In this document: one piece after another, positions 13,810-21,157 of the stretch
Layout: every line of letters starts with the position of its first letter
How positions within the stretch are numbered: the first letter of the stretch is position 1
NCBI GenBank assembly: GCA_963848355.1
Contig: CAWKDG010000013.1
Span: forward strand, 1-21,157
Direction of reading: 5' to 3'
DNA: 21,157 bases
Origin: CAWKDG01 sp963848355
Lineage (GTDB): Bacteria > Actinomycetota > Acidimicrobiia > Acidimicrobiales > UBA8190
Program-made: the position numbers and the translations under genes
Notes under the pieces: model-generated
Database searches by the model: none
What the model saw: only the letters and a program-made list of their open reading frames with translations
Told to the model about the DNA's origin: nothing

Positions 13810-14514
13810 TCAGGCGGAGATCGGGCCGGCCCGGGAAGGTGGAGAAACGATCGTGGTGGCAAGACCGATGACCGACCTTGCGGAAATCGCACCGAAGAAG
13901 CGGGAATCGGCAGAGTCCGCCCGGTTGTCCCCCAGCACGAAGTAGTGACCGGCTGGGATCCTCTGCGTGACGATTGGAGTTCCGAGTGGCTGTCCAGGGG
14001 AGAGATAGGGCTCCGACAGGGGCTTGTCGTTGATGAATACCGTGTCACCGGACGAGGAGATCGTCTCGCCCGGGAGACCGACGATCCGCTTTATGAGGGG
14101 ACCCACAGGAGGGCCCCGGAAGGCGCCGGCCGGGGGATTGAAGACCACGACGTCTCCTCTGTGCAGGATCGCAAACCGGGTGACGACACTGATCCGATCG
14201 CCGGGGTGAAGGGTCGGTTCCATGGCGGCCGACACCTCGACAAAGAGACGGACGTGTCCGGAGGAAGCTCCGCTGACGGGAGGTCGTACGTTCGCCCCCG
14301 CCGGGCTGTGGCCGTAGAGGGCGCGACCTCCGAAGACAGCCACGACCACGAGTGCTCCAGCCGCAACGATGGCGGCGAAGAGCCACCGGCGACGGCGCCG
14401 ACGCCGACGTGCCTCGGTGAAGAGGGCTTCAGCCTCGATGCCTCGGAAGGAGGGACCTGCCGTCGCAACAGGAGTGGGAGCGAACTCGAGAAACGTTGTT
14501 GAGCCCACCTTCAT
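13810..14514 (-). CDS. Signal peptidase I-like protein lacking the catalytic serine
   Basis: A 234-residue S26-family protein. The ATG at 14514 is used; the frame stays open to 14784, but that stretch is antisense to the GntR gene. Eight arginines precede one membrane helix (44-62), so the C-terminal domain faces outward. The family boxes are clear: AAMEPTLHPGDRI (96-108), IKRIVGLPGE with Lys142, and GDNRADSADSR (195-205). In active enzymes the residue just before MEPTL is the nucleophilic Ser (as in SGSM). Here residue 97 is Ala (GCC, 14226-14224) and residue 96 is also Ala; Ser95 is two positions further back. The general-base Lys and the GDNR box are kept. It may be a pseudoenzyme, a variant using another Ser, or hold a base error. 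Divergent from gntR. Confidence 0.85.
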   Translation of the reverse strand: MKVGSTTFLEFAPTPVATAGPSFRGIEAEALFTEARRRRRRRRWLFAAIVAAGALVVVAVFGGRALYGHSPAGANVRPPVSGASSGHVRLFVEVSAAMEPTLHPGDRISVVTRFAILHRGDVVVFNPPAGAFRGPPVGPLIKRIVGLPGETISSSGDTVFINDKPLSEPYLSPGQPLGTPIVTQRIPAGHYFVLGDNRADSADSRFFGAISARSVIGLATTIVSPPSRAGPISA

Positions 14515-14537
14515 GGCACTACTATGACTAGTACCAT
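14513..14537. promoter_or_regulatory. Inverted-repeat operator covering both divergent start codons
   Basis: ATGGcACTA (14513-14521), seven bases, TAGTaCCAT (14529-14537): eight of nine pairs match. It covers most of the start codon of the signal-peptidase-like gene (14514-14512) and the ATG at 14536 of gntR, plus the -10-like TACTAT (14520-14525). GntR regulators of the YtrA group often bind such palindromes near their own promoters. Autoregulation and control of the divergent gene are inferred. Confidence 0.6.
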
Positions 14538-14883
14538 GCTCCTTGTCAACGTCGACCGGTCGGAGCCGATACCGCTCCACGACCAGGTGGCAGCCGAGAT
14601 TCGCCGCGCCATTGCCGACGGAGAGGCCGCTCCCGGCGAACGCCTCCCCCTCGTCAAGGACATCGCCGCGGTGTTGGGGGTGAACAAGAACACGGTGCTG
14701 AGAGCGATGCACATTCTGCGAGATGAGGGACTCCTGGAATTCCGCCGGGGCCGTGGGATCACCGTGGTCGGCGCTCCTGAACAAAGTGCATTACTCGCCC
14801 AGGTGCGCGATCTCCTCGGAACGGCACGACACCTCGGATACCGCCGAGAGGACTTGATCCGAATGATCGAAGATCTTCCCTAG
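14536..14883 (+). CDS. Short GntR-family (YtrA-type) transcriptional regulator
   Basis: A 115-residue protein with an N-terminal winged helix of the GntR family and almost no effector domain, typical of the YtrA subgroup that often controls membrane or transport functions. ATG 14536 gives MLLVNVDRSEPIPLHDQVAA, the usual N-terminus of this group; an ATG at 14524 would add four residues. EIRRAIADGEAAPGERLP, then DIAAVLGVNKNTVLRAMHIL (recognition helix) and RDEGLLEFRRGRGITVV (wing) are diagnostic. The tail (about 85-115) is a short helical dimer region. There is no space for a leader with a Shine-Dalgarno, so leaderless translation from TACTAT is likely. It is convergent with the Clp_N gene, 39 bases away, and divergent from the signal-peptidase-like gene. 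Confidence 0.85.
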   Translation: MLLVNVDRSEPIPLHDQVAAEIRRAIADGEAAPGERLPLVKDIAAVLGVNKNTVLRAMHILRDEGLLEFRRGRGITVVGAPEQSALLAQVRDLLGTARHLGYRREDLIRMIEDLP

Positions 14884-14922
14884 GGTGCAGTGGTCTCGTC
14901 GGCTCCTCGGTCGTCTCAGGGG

Positions 14923-15708
14923 TTATCTCGACTTCTTCTCGGTTGCGGGGCCCTGTTTGGCCCGTCCCCTCTTGCTCACCGTCGTGCCGGTCACCTTCTT
15001 CGGCGCCTGGGTGTAGCGGGCCAGCCTCTCGGTGACCTGACGCTCGATGGACTGCTGGCTGAGGCCGGCGTCTTCCAGGATGTCCGCGGCGGAACCCTCG
15101 CCCCGGGCCAGTCCGAGGAGCAGATGCTCGGTGCCGATGTAGTTGTGGCCCATCTCCAGGGCTGAGGCGAGCGCTCCTGAGAACACGACGATGGCCTTGG
15201 GGGTGAAGGGCAGCTTTTCTTCCGGTGCTCCCGGACCGCGCTCGGTGCGAGCGCCCACCGCAGCTTCGGCCTTCTCCGCCGCCAGGTTGGATTCGTTGAG
15301 GATCTGGGCCGCCAGTCCTTCGGGCTGCCGGTAGAGGGCGAGAAGAAGGTGCTCGGTGCCTATGTACCCGTGGCCCCATTCCCGGGCGATGGGCTCGGCC
15401 TCGCTCAGGACGCTGCGGGCCCGAGGGGTGAAGCGTTCGAAGGTCGGAGCGTTGAGACCGAGCGAAAGTCTCACCGTGTGCTTCTGCTGAGCCGCCTGCT
15501 TGGACACGCCCAGGGCCTCTCCGATCTCGGACCAGGAATGGCCGGCGTGACGCGCTTGATCGACGAAATAGCCCAGTGCAGCATCGCCGACTTCGGCCAG
15601 GTTCTGAACCAGGACCGACGCCACCCCCAATCGGCTCAGGGGCTGCTCGTCGTGGGTGTCGGCCTCGACGAGCTGGATGACGTCCTGCAGGGATGGGGTG
15701 GGGGTCAT
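14923..15708 (-). CDS. HTH plus double Clp_N-domain protein
   Basis: A 261-residue protein without an ATPase domain. Residues 48-78 contain FVDQARHAGHSWSEIGEALG and VSKQAAQQKH, a helix-turn-helix-like unit close to residues 88-118 of the ClpX-zinc-finger protein at 4086-4451. Two Clp N-terminal repeats follow: FERFTPRARSVLSEAEPIA with GHGYIGTEHLLLALYR (90-150), and FTPKAIVVFSGALASALEMG with GHNYIGTEHLLLGLARG (168-234). In ClpC/ClpA this repeat pair binds adaptors and damaged substrates. The tail (236-261) is rich in Lys/Arg. It resembles the front half of ClpC fused to a DNA-binding unit. A stress-responsive regulator or Clp adaptor is inferred. The ATG at 15708 follows a leaderless-type promoter overlapped by two identical inverted repeats. 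Confidence 0.85.
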   Translation of the reverse strand: MTPTPSLQDVIQLVEADTHDEQPLSRLGVASVLVQNLAEVGDAALGYFVDQARHAGHSWSEIGEALGVSKQAAQQKHTVRLSLGLNAPTFERFTPRARSVLSEAEPIAREWGHGYIGTEHLLLALYRQPEGLAAQILNESNLAAEKAEAAVGARTERGPGAPEEKLPFTPKAIVVFSGALASALEMGHNYIGTEHLLLGLARGEGSAADILEDAGLSQQSIERQVTERLARYTQAPKKVTGTTVSKRGRAKQGPATEKKSR

Positions 15709-15709
15709 T

Positions 15710-15757
15710 CGTCAAGCGTATCTTGACGAATGACCCGTCGTCAAGAGCATCTTGACG
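15710..15757 (-). promoter_or_regulatory. Leaderless promoter with two identical operators for the Clp_N gene
   Basis: CGTCAAG-N5-CTTGACG occurs twice, at 15710-15728 and 15739-15757, with centres 29 bases apart. On the gene's strand the -35 TTGACG (15744-15739) lies in the upstream copy and the -10 TACGCT (15720-15715) in the downstream copy, 18 bases apart. The -10 ends six bases before the ATG, so the message probably begins at the start codon. Binding at either repeat would cover a promoter element. The inner arms resemble HspR (HAIR) half-sites but have different sequence and spacing. Confidence 0.7.
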
Positions 15758-15803
15758 GCCCGGATCCCGACGAGTCGCGACCGGTGATCCCCGGTCGCCT
15801 TAT

Positions 15804-17532
15804 CTAGAGGAGGCGGAGCGTCAACGTTCGTGTCGCGGTCCGTTTTGGATTGCCCTTGGCCCTATGCGTCGTGGCCTGCACGATGAAGGTGTAGTCGGTC
15901 GGGGTGTCGCGCGTCTTGGGCGTTCCAGACAGCAAGCCATTGGCGTGGAGCCTGAGACCTCTGGGAAGCCTCCCGGACCCCGGAGCAAGTTTCCATCGGT
16001 ACGGGGTGGCTCCTCCGCTTGCTCCGAGTTGGGCGCTGTACCCCTCCCCCCGTGTCGCGTCGAGCAGTGAGCCGGTTGTGATCTGGAATCCCGGCGGAGG
16101 CAGACCGGCGGGCCCGTCGAAGGCGTGGATCTGGTTCGTCGACGGCGCAAGAAGCAAGCCGTCAGCCACGGCCGGGGTCGGGAAGTGGTTGGCTTCGGAA
16201 CCGAGGGTGAAGGTCTGGGACGCGCTTCCCGTCGAGGGGTCGAGTCCATAGAGCTTTCCGTTGTTGGGGTTGATCGTCCACACCAGACCCCCCGCCACGA
16301 TGGGCGGGCCACCTGCTCCTGTCGAGGTCTGCCATGTCGAGGCGATGGTGGGAGGGCTCCCTGGTGTGACTTGTGTCCGTACCACTCCACGCTGGCAGGG
16401 CGTATAGACGACGTTGCCAACTACGGCACTGCCCCCGTCCACATCGGCTCCGCAGTACGAGCCGGCCAAGGCGAGCTGCCCGCCGATCCCCCCGAGCGAC
16501 GAGCTCGACATGACGTAGGCGGTCTTTGATTTTCCGGCTTGGAAGACCAGGCCGCTGCCCAGAAGCACGGGGGAGGAGGAACCCAGATCGAAGTCCGACC
16601 CGTTGTCGCTGTACCAGGTCGACGGTGCGAAGAATTGTTGCCTTACCAGCCCGGGATCGAGCTCGACGACGGCGTCACTGTTGTCATAGGTGTCACCCGA
16701 TGACGTGAAGGCGCTGTTGCCGGTTGCAAACCAAATATTGCCCGACGAGTCCACGATGGGCGCAGCACCGCCCATCCAGACGGCGCCCTGGCTGTCCCCC
16801 GTCGCCGAGGCCACTTGGAAACTCAGCTGGGGCCCACCGCCCTCAGGAATGGAGACGATCCAGCCGTGATAGTTCCCGCAGTCGCCGGCGTTGCCTCCAA
16901 AGCCTTCCACCACGTTGCCGTCGTCGAGGGCGAGGCCGGTCCGCTGCAGCTGGGCGAGCTGGTCGGATCCAGGAAGTGAAATGGCCTGGTGGAGAAGGAC
17001 CGCCCCCGTGTAGAGGTCCACGCCCACCAGGTAATGCTGGGCGGAGGAACCCACGAGCTCATCAGTGACGGCGAAACACCTCGCCGCGCGTCGGGTCGAT
17101 GACGGGCGTGCCCGTGATGCCGACAGAGGGCGAGATGTCGGTGCACGGGAGGTCCCCCGATGGCACGGCCGTACCGACATGGGTCGACCAGATCACCGCA
17201 CCGCTGTCGGGGGACAGCGCGTAGACGGTGTCGTTCTCCGTGGCGACGACCACGCGTCCCGCCTCCACGAGGGGCTCGCCGAAGATCTGCCCGTCGAGTG
17301 GGGGCGACGTCCAGGCGGCCGAGGCCGGACTGAGGTCGGTTCCTGCCGGGTCCGTGCCACCTCCCAGGCCGTCGTGGTGATAGACGGGCCAGTCCGAGGT
17401 GAACACATCGGGACCGGAGGTGCGGGGCTGAGCAGCCCCAACGACATGACCCGGCATCATCACCACGGTTCCTGCCACCATCGCCATGCCGGCCACGGCC
17501 AGAGCCCGGACACCTGGTCTCACGGGCCACAC
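15804..17532 (-). CDS. Secreted PQQ-type beta-propeller protein with C-terminal putative-Ig-like domain, one frameshift
   Basis: Read from GTG 17532 (VWPVRPGVRALAVAG), a hydrophobic signal peptide ends near MPGHVVGAAQP. Propeller blades follow, with repeats such as GEPLVEAGRVVVATENDTVY, ALSPDSGAVIWSTHVGT, GTPVIDPTRGEV and, after a frame change near 17080, DELVGSSAQHYLVGVDLYTG. Later blades include APIVDSSGNIWFATGNSAF, PPIVAGGLVWTINPNNGKLY and FPTPAVADGLLLAPSTNQIH. The last 90 residues, with YSAQLGASGGATPYRWKLAP and RGLRLHANGLLSGTPK, resemble a He_PIG/putative Ig domain. The joined product is about 575 residues. The GTG at 17523 and ATG at 17637 are other start options. Probably an extracellular binding or structural protein; no dehydrogenase residues were recognised. 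The genes beside it do not suggest a pathway. Confidence 0.75.
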
Positions 17533-17744
17533 CCTATGTTGCGCTCGGTCGTCTGTCTTCAGCACGTGACCAAAATCCCGGCCTGCGTAGGGCCAATGCA
17601 CGGGTGCTGTGAACCGAGACTTGACCGATGAGATCACCTTCGGGCCGGCTTCTCAAATGAGGGAGACCACCATTCGGGGACCCTGTGGGGAGAAGCGGAC
17701 GGTGCGGCTCGAAGCACGGATTACCGACTGATCGGCGAGGCCGT

Positions 17745-18814
17745 CTAGGCGCCGTCAGGTGAGGGGTCACCCCATTTTCGGCTGATGGCTCCCCACGGGT
17801 CTGCGTAGATGCCGGGCCCGATGGCGGTAGGCGATCTCGACCGAAGGTATGCGTGCGCGAACGGTGCGGCCGCCCTGAGCGGCCATCGCCACCAGCCGAC
17901 TGCTTTCCCGGGTCTCGGCGAATATGTCCGGCAGGGAATGGTGTTGGAACGACAGCAACTCCTGGGCGCGAGCGGTGTCCATCCAGTCGGTGGCGAACCA
18001 GTTGAGGTCGCTGTCGGGGTCACCGGGCCTACCAAGCGGCAGCACGCCGACAAGTCCCATGGCTCCGGTCATGGCGGAGCGGAGCGCTCCCTGGACCACC
18101 CGATGGGATTCGTCTCCACCGATGAGGAGCACTCCCCGGTGGCGTCGACGGTGGTGGCGCCACGAAGGCACATCGCGACGTCGCGGACATCGACCGTCTG
18201 GATGCGCCCGTCAACGGGTAAGAGGCCCTCGAAATACACCAGGTCCGGTCCCACGTCGGAACCGGGGTCCGGGGTCACCACACCGCCGAGGCGCAGGATC
18301 ACCCAATCCAGTTCAGAGGCCCTCACCGCCTGTTCTGCCTCCACTTTGTGGGCGCCGTAGAGGTCGCAGGGGTCGACCGGGGTAGCGTGACATCAACAGT
18401 CAGTGCCGCGGTGCGGATTGCGTGCGCCGTAAACGGCGACGCTGGACGCCAGGACGAAGCGCGGTTTGATCGGCAGTGAGGACGCGGCGCGAACAAGAGA
18501 TGCGGTGGCATCCACGTTGACCCTGCGCGCGAGATTACGGCTGGAATAGCAAAGCGGGGGTATCACCGCAGCGAGATGCACGATCGCCTCTGGGTCGACC
18601 CCTGTGACGAGACGTCGACGGCGCCCAGTCGGTCAGGTCCGCCCAGCGGACCTCGACGCGGCCAGGACGAAGAAGCTTGCGTCGCTTTCTTTCGGTTATC
18701 CGGGACGTCCAGATCGGTGGCCACGACATGGCGACCGTCTTCGACGAGTTGACGAACGACGGCCGATCCGACGAGACCGAATGCTCCGGTTACGAGGATC
18801 GCATCGGTGGTCAC
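17745..18814 (-). CDS. NAD-dependent epimerase/dehydratase (extended SDR), multiply frameshifted
   Basis: From GTG 18814 the minus strand reads VTTDAILVTGAFGLVGSAVV, with the Rossmann GxxGxxG at residues 10-16, then HVVATDLDVPDNRKK. After frame changes come VEVRWADLTD, IVHLAAVIPPL-type HLAAVIPPLCYSS, VNVDATASLVRAA and FVLASSVAVYGARNP. LYGAHKVEAEQAV carries the catalytic YxxxK, then LDWVILRLGGVV. Downstream pieces include GRIQTVDVRDVAMCLRGAT, LLIGGDESHR and LNWFATDWMDTARAQELLSF, and an end GIYADPWGAISRKWGDPSPD at 17745. At least five indels lie near 18690, 18610, 18400, 18350, 18150 and 17860. The joined length of about 355 residues fits extended SDRs. The family call is firm. The substrate, perhaps a nucleotide sugar or related metabolite, is unknown. 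Confidence 0.75.
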
Positions 18815-18940
18815 AACTCACGCTGACACTTTCGTGGCGTCCGGTCATTGAGCGTCCTCCCCGTCAGTCCCACAGACCTTACGGCACCTCGTGCGTACCG
18901 GCTGCACTCGGCGCGCGGGGGACGAAACGCTATCGGTGTG

Positions 18941-19483
18941 TCAATCCTCCGCGGCGAGGGGCTGTCGGGGGATGCCATGGAGCGCATCGCTCATGGGGCT
19001 CTCGGCAGTGAGCGGTTTGCCCGACCCTCCGACCGTGCTACGCACAGAGACCCTGACCGCCCATCGTGACAGCCCTCCGACGATGAGGACGGCGGCGGTG
19101 AGCAATGCAACAAACGAGCCCCATGCGGGTCTCACCGAGAGCACGGCCCAGATGCGATAGTACGGATCGGTGTTGTGGACGTTCGCAAGGTGTGCTGCAA
19201 CGAATGCGCCCACCGCATTGAGGACTACGGTCATGCCACCGAGGAACAGAGCAATCCGCTTGATCTTGGGCAAAAAGATCAGGGCGGCACCGGCAGCTCC
19301 AATGGCGATGACCAACTCCGTGGCGGGCAATGCCTTCCAGCTGTCCACAGCGAAGAACGTGTACGTGAAGCCGGAGATCCTGCACCAGGGAAGGAACGCG
19401 GAGATACAGATGGCAGCGGAGCCGAGAATGACGACGGCCCTGAACCTCTTGGCCGCCCGGGTGGGTTCGGATGGACCTCCCAT
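18941..19483 (-). CDS. Four-helix membrane protein of unknown function
   Basis: A 180-residue protein from ATG 19483 (MGGPSEPTRAAKRFRAVVIL). Four hydrophobic stretches predict membrane helices: AVVILGSAAICISAFLPWC (about 15-33), TELVIAIGAAGAALIFLP (about 52-70), IALFLGGMTVVLNAVGAFVA (about 75-95) and SFVALLTAAVLIVGGLSRW (about 118-137). FLPWC after helix 1 and a short polar loop (RISGFTYTFFAVDSWKALP) resemble small actinobacterial membrane proteins with an FLPW motif. The C-terminus is polar. The frame continues upstream to 20248, but that part is antisense to the cyclase gene. A GAGAG lies close to the ATG. No function can be given. Confidence 0.65.
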   Translation of the reverse strand: MGGPSEPTRAAKRFRAVVILGSAAICISAFLPWCRISGFTYTFFAVDSWKALPATELVIAIGAAGAALIFLPKIKRIALFLGGMTVVLNAVGAFVAAHLANVHNTDPYYRIWAVLSVRPAWGSFVALLTAAVLIVGGLSRWAVRVSVRSTVGGSGKPLTAESPMSDALHGIPRQPLAAED

Positions 19484-19699
19484 GGACTCTCTATCGGCGC
19501 TATCGAGGAATTGGTTCAGCCGGAGGCGTTCCAATCGTTCGTGCCCGAGCCGTGATGGTCGAGCCGGGACTCGGGCGGGATCGGCGATCTCCCGTTGCCC
19601 GGGCGTGTGCGGCCCTTGCCGAGCAACGGCCATCACCACCTGAGCGACGAACTCCATGGCTCGCCTAATCTTTCGCAAAGGCGGGAAGAGGGAGGGTCC

Positions 19700-21157
19700 G
19701 TGGCTTCTACTGAGAACGTCACGGTGCTCTTCACCGACCTCGTCGGCTCCACTGAATTCGCCTCTGCACTCACGGTGGAGGCCGGGGGCGAGCTGCGCCG
19801 GAAACACTTCTCGATGCTTCGTCAGGCCATCGCCGCGTCGGGGGGGACCGAGGTGAAGAGCCTGGGTGACGGGGTCATGGTCGTGTTCCCCGTAGCCTCC
19901 GCTGCCCTGTCGTGCGCCGTGGCCATGCAGCAGGTTGTAGACCGGGACAACGGCAGCGCGCCGCAACCTTTGGGACTGCGTATCGGGGTGAGCGCAGGGG
20001 AGGTGCTCAGGGAGACAGACGACTACTTCGGCGACCCGGTCATCGAGGCGGCGCGCCTGTGCGCGCAGGCAAACGGAGGCCAGATCCTGGCCGCTGACCT
20101 CGTGCGGGCGATGGCTGGTAGACGTAGTCCGCACGACTTTTCCCGTCTGGGAGAAATCGAGCTCAAGGGCTTGCCCGGTCCCATCGAGACAATCGAGATC
20201 GGCTGGGAGCGGCTCGGCGAGGTCGAAGGGGCCGCACAGCGATGCCACCGCCGTCCCGCCTCGGTATCGGACCGGTGATCGGGGTGATCGGACGTGACAC
20301 CGAGACAGTCTTGTTGGCCGACGCCTTCAAACGCGTGGCAGCGGGGGAGGGACGAGAGATCGTCCTGATCTCCGGTGAAGCGGGCATCGGCAAGACCACT
20401 CTTGCCACGCAGGCGGCGCGTGCGGCGTTCGAAGCGGGGGCAATCGTGCTGCTGGGCCGCTGCGACGAGGACCTCGGTGCCCCTTACGGGCCGTTCGTCG
20501 AGGCCCTGTCCCACTACGTCACACACGCATCCGAAGAAGCCTTGCGCGCACATGTGCAGTCCTTCGGTGGCGAGCTGGCCAAGATGGTCCCCGCCCTCCA
20601 ACAACGGCTCGGGGAACTGCCCGCGCCCCAGAGCGCCGACCCCGACACCGAGCGTTACCTCCTCTTCAACGCGGTAGTGGGTCTGCTCGGCCAGGTGTCT
20701 GAGGACAAGCCACTCGTCCTTGTGCTCGACGACCTCCAGTGGGCCGACAAGCCCAGCCTCCAGCTACTGCGGCACGTGGTGGCAACACGACGTCCCTGCG
20801 CCTGCTCATCGTGGGCACATATCGCCACTCGGAGCTCTCGAGCCCCCATCCATTGACCGAGGCCCTGGCCGCGCTACGGCGCGAGATCCGGAGTGAGCCG
20901 CATCGCGCTCTCCGGCCTGGATGACAACGGCGTGCTCGCCTTCATGGAGGCGACTGCCGGTCACGATCTCGACACCGACGGGGTGGAGTTGGCCCATGCT
21001 CTGTATCGCGAGACGGACGGCAACCCATTCTTTGTCGGTGAAGTGTTGCGTCACCTAGCAGAGACCGGGGCCATCTACCAGGACGACAGCGGCCGGTGGA
21101 CGGCCGCCGCTGACCTCGAAGCGATAGCGATGCCTGACAGCGTGCGCTTGGTGATGG
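19700..21157 (+). CDS. Class III adenylate/guanylate cyclase fused to AAA ATPase (runs off the right edge)
   Basis: The GTG at 19700 follows GGGAGGG. Residues about 7-175 form a class III cyclase domain: VTVLFTDLVGSTEFAS with metal Asp13, GGTEVKSLGDGVMVVFP with Lys53 and Asp57, and YFGDPVIEAARLCAQANGGQ with the AAR arginine. The usual Asn three residues before that AAR is Ile. Near 20235 the frame changes by one base, probably in a G-run. It then reads VIGRDTETVLLADAFKRVA, ISGEAGIGKTTLATQAA (Walker A) and LVLVLDDLQWADKPSLQLL (Walker B). Two more changes, near 20780 and 20885, lead to RIALSGLDDNGVLAFMEATA and ETDGNPFFVGEVLRHLAETG up to the edge. This architecture matches mycobacterial cyclase-AAA(-LuxR) proteins such as Rv0386. 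The C-terminus is not in view. A separate ATPase starting at ATG 20242 is possible but less likely. Confidence 0.8.

Noticed and set aside
15722..15745. The inner arms CTTGACG...CGTCAAG as an HspR (HAIR) site.
   Set aside because: HAIR is CTTGAGT-N7-ACTCAAG. Here the arms end differently and the spacer is 10. The 5-base-spaced repeats repeated exactly twice explain the sequence better, though HspR is kept as an alternative to test.
19484..20248. Upstream extension of the minus-strand membrane protein to over 400 residues.
   Set aside because: The extra part is antisense to the well-supported cyclase domain and lacks membrane or domain features. The ATG at 19483 gives a coherent membrane protein.
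1..21157. tRNA, rRNA, CRISPR arrays, riboswitches and intact insertion sequences.
   Set aside because: No cloverleaf with a GGTTCRA arm, no regularly spaced direct repeats, no recognisable riboswitch core and no transposase motif were found by eye.

Overview
The window is a GC-rich, gene-dense stretch of bacterial chromosome. It probably comes from a high-GC actinobacterium, perhaps an Acidimicrobiia-like or uncultured lineage. This rests on codon use, frequent GTG starts, a DUF2510-type C-terminus, a cyclase/AAA signalling protein of the mycobacterial style, ClpX-zinc-finger/HTH and Clp_N/HTH proteins, and several starts lying directly behind TAnnnT boxes as in leaderless actinobacterial mRNAs. 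No RNA gene, CRISPR array or intact insertion sequence is visible.

Layout. 1-2888 (minus): nucleotide-synthesis operon purF-purM-pyrE, with pyrE running off the left edge and all three genes broken by single-base indels. 3065-3933 (plus): PHP-domain phosphoesterase. 4086-4451 (plus): small ClpX-type zinc-finger protein with a C-terminal HTH-like segment, behind an operator-rich promoter. 4584-5360 (minus): methylenetetrahydrofolate-reductase-like protein. 5536-5865 (minus): small lipoprotein. 6071-6318 (plus): small conserved-looking gene with one indel. 6537-8153 (plus): large orphan protein read in at least six frame segments. 8194-9126: SnoaL-like protein and a small barrel-like protein. 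9394-10029 (plus): HD-GYP protein. 10128-13741 (minus): DUF2510 membrane protein, branched-chain-amino-acid-type binding lipoprotein, HAD hydrolase and lipoprotein. 13810-14883: signal-peptidase-I-like protein divergent from a short GntR regulator. 14923-15708 (minus): HTH plus double Clp_N protein behind two inverted repeats. 15804-18814 (minus): secreted PQQ-type beta-propeller and a frameshifted epimerase. 18941-19483 (minus): membrane protein. 19700 to the right edge (plus): class III cyclase/AAA protein.

The most interesting signal joins two distant genes. The ClpX-zinc-finger protein (4086-4451) and the Clp_N protein (14923-15708) share a closely similar HTH-like segment. The promoters of both carry the same operator architecture, GTCARG-N5-CYTGAC, which I found nowhere else in the window. 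This looks like a small regulon in which Clp substrate- or adaptor-recognition domains are coupled to DNA binding. Other notable items are a signal peptidase homologue with Ala at the catalytic Ser position, a perfect 31-bp palindrome inside the binding-protein gene that encodes the same peptide on both strands, and a palindrome covering the start codons of the divergent lepB-like/gntR pair.

Indels are frequent in 1-8150 and in 17080-20900, and rare in between. They hit housekeeping genes, so most are probably sequence or assembly errors rather than gene decay. Coordinates of broken genes are therefore outer limits.
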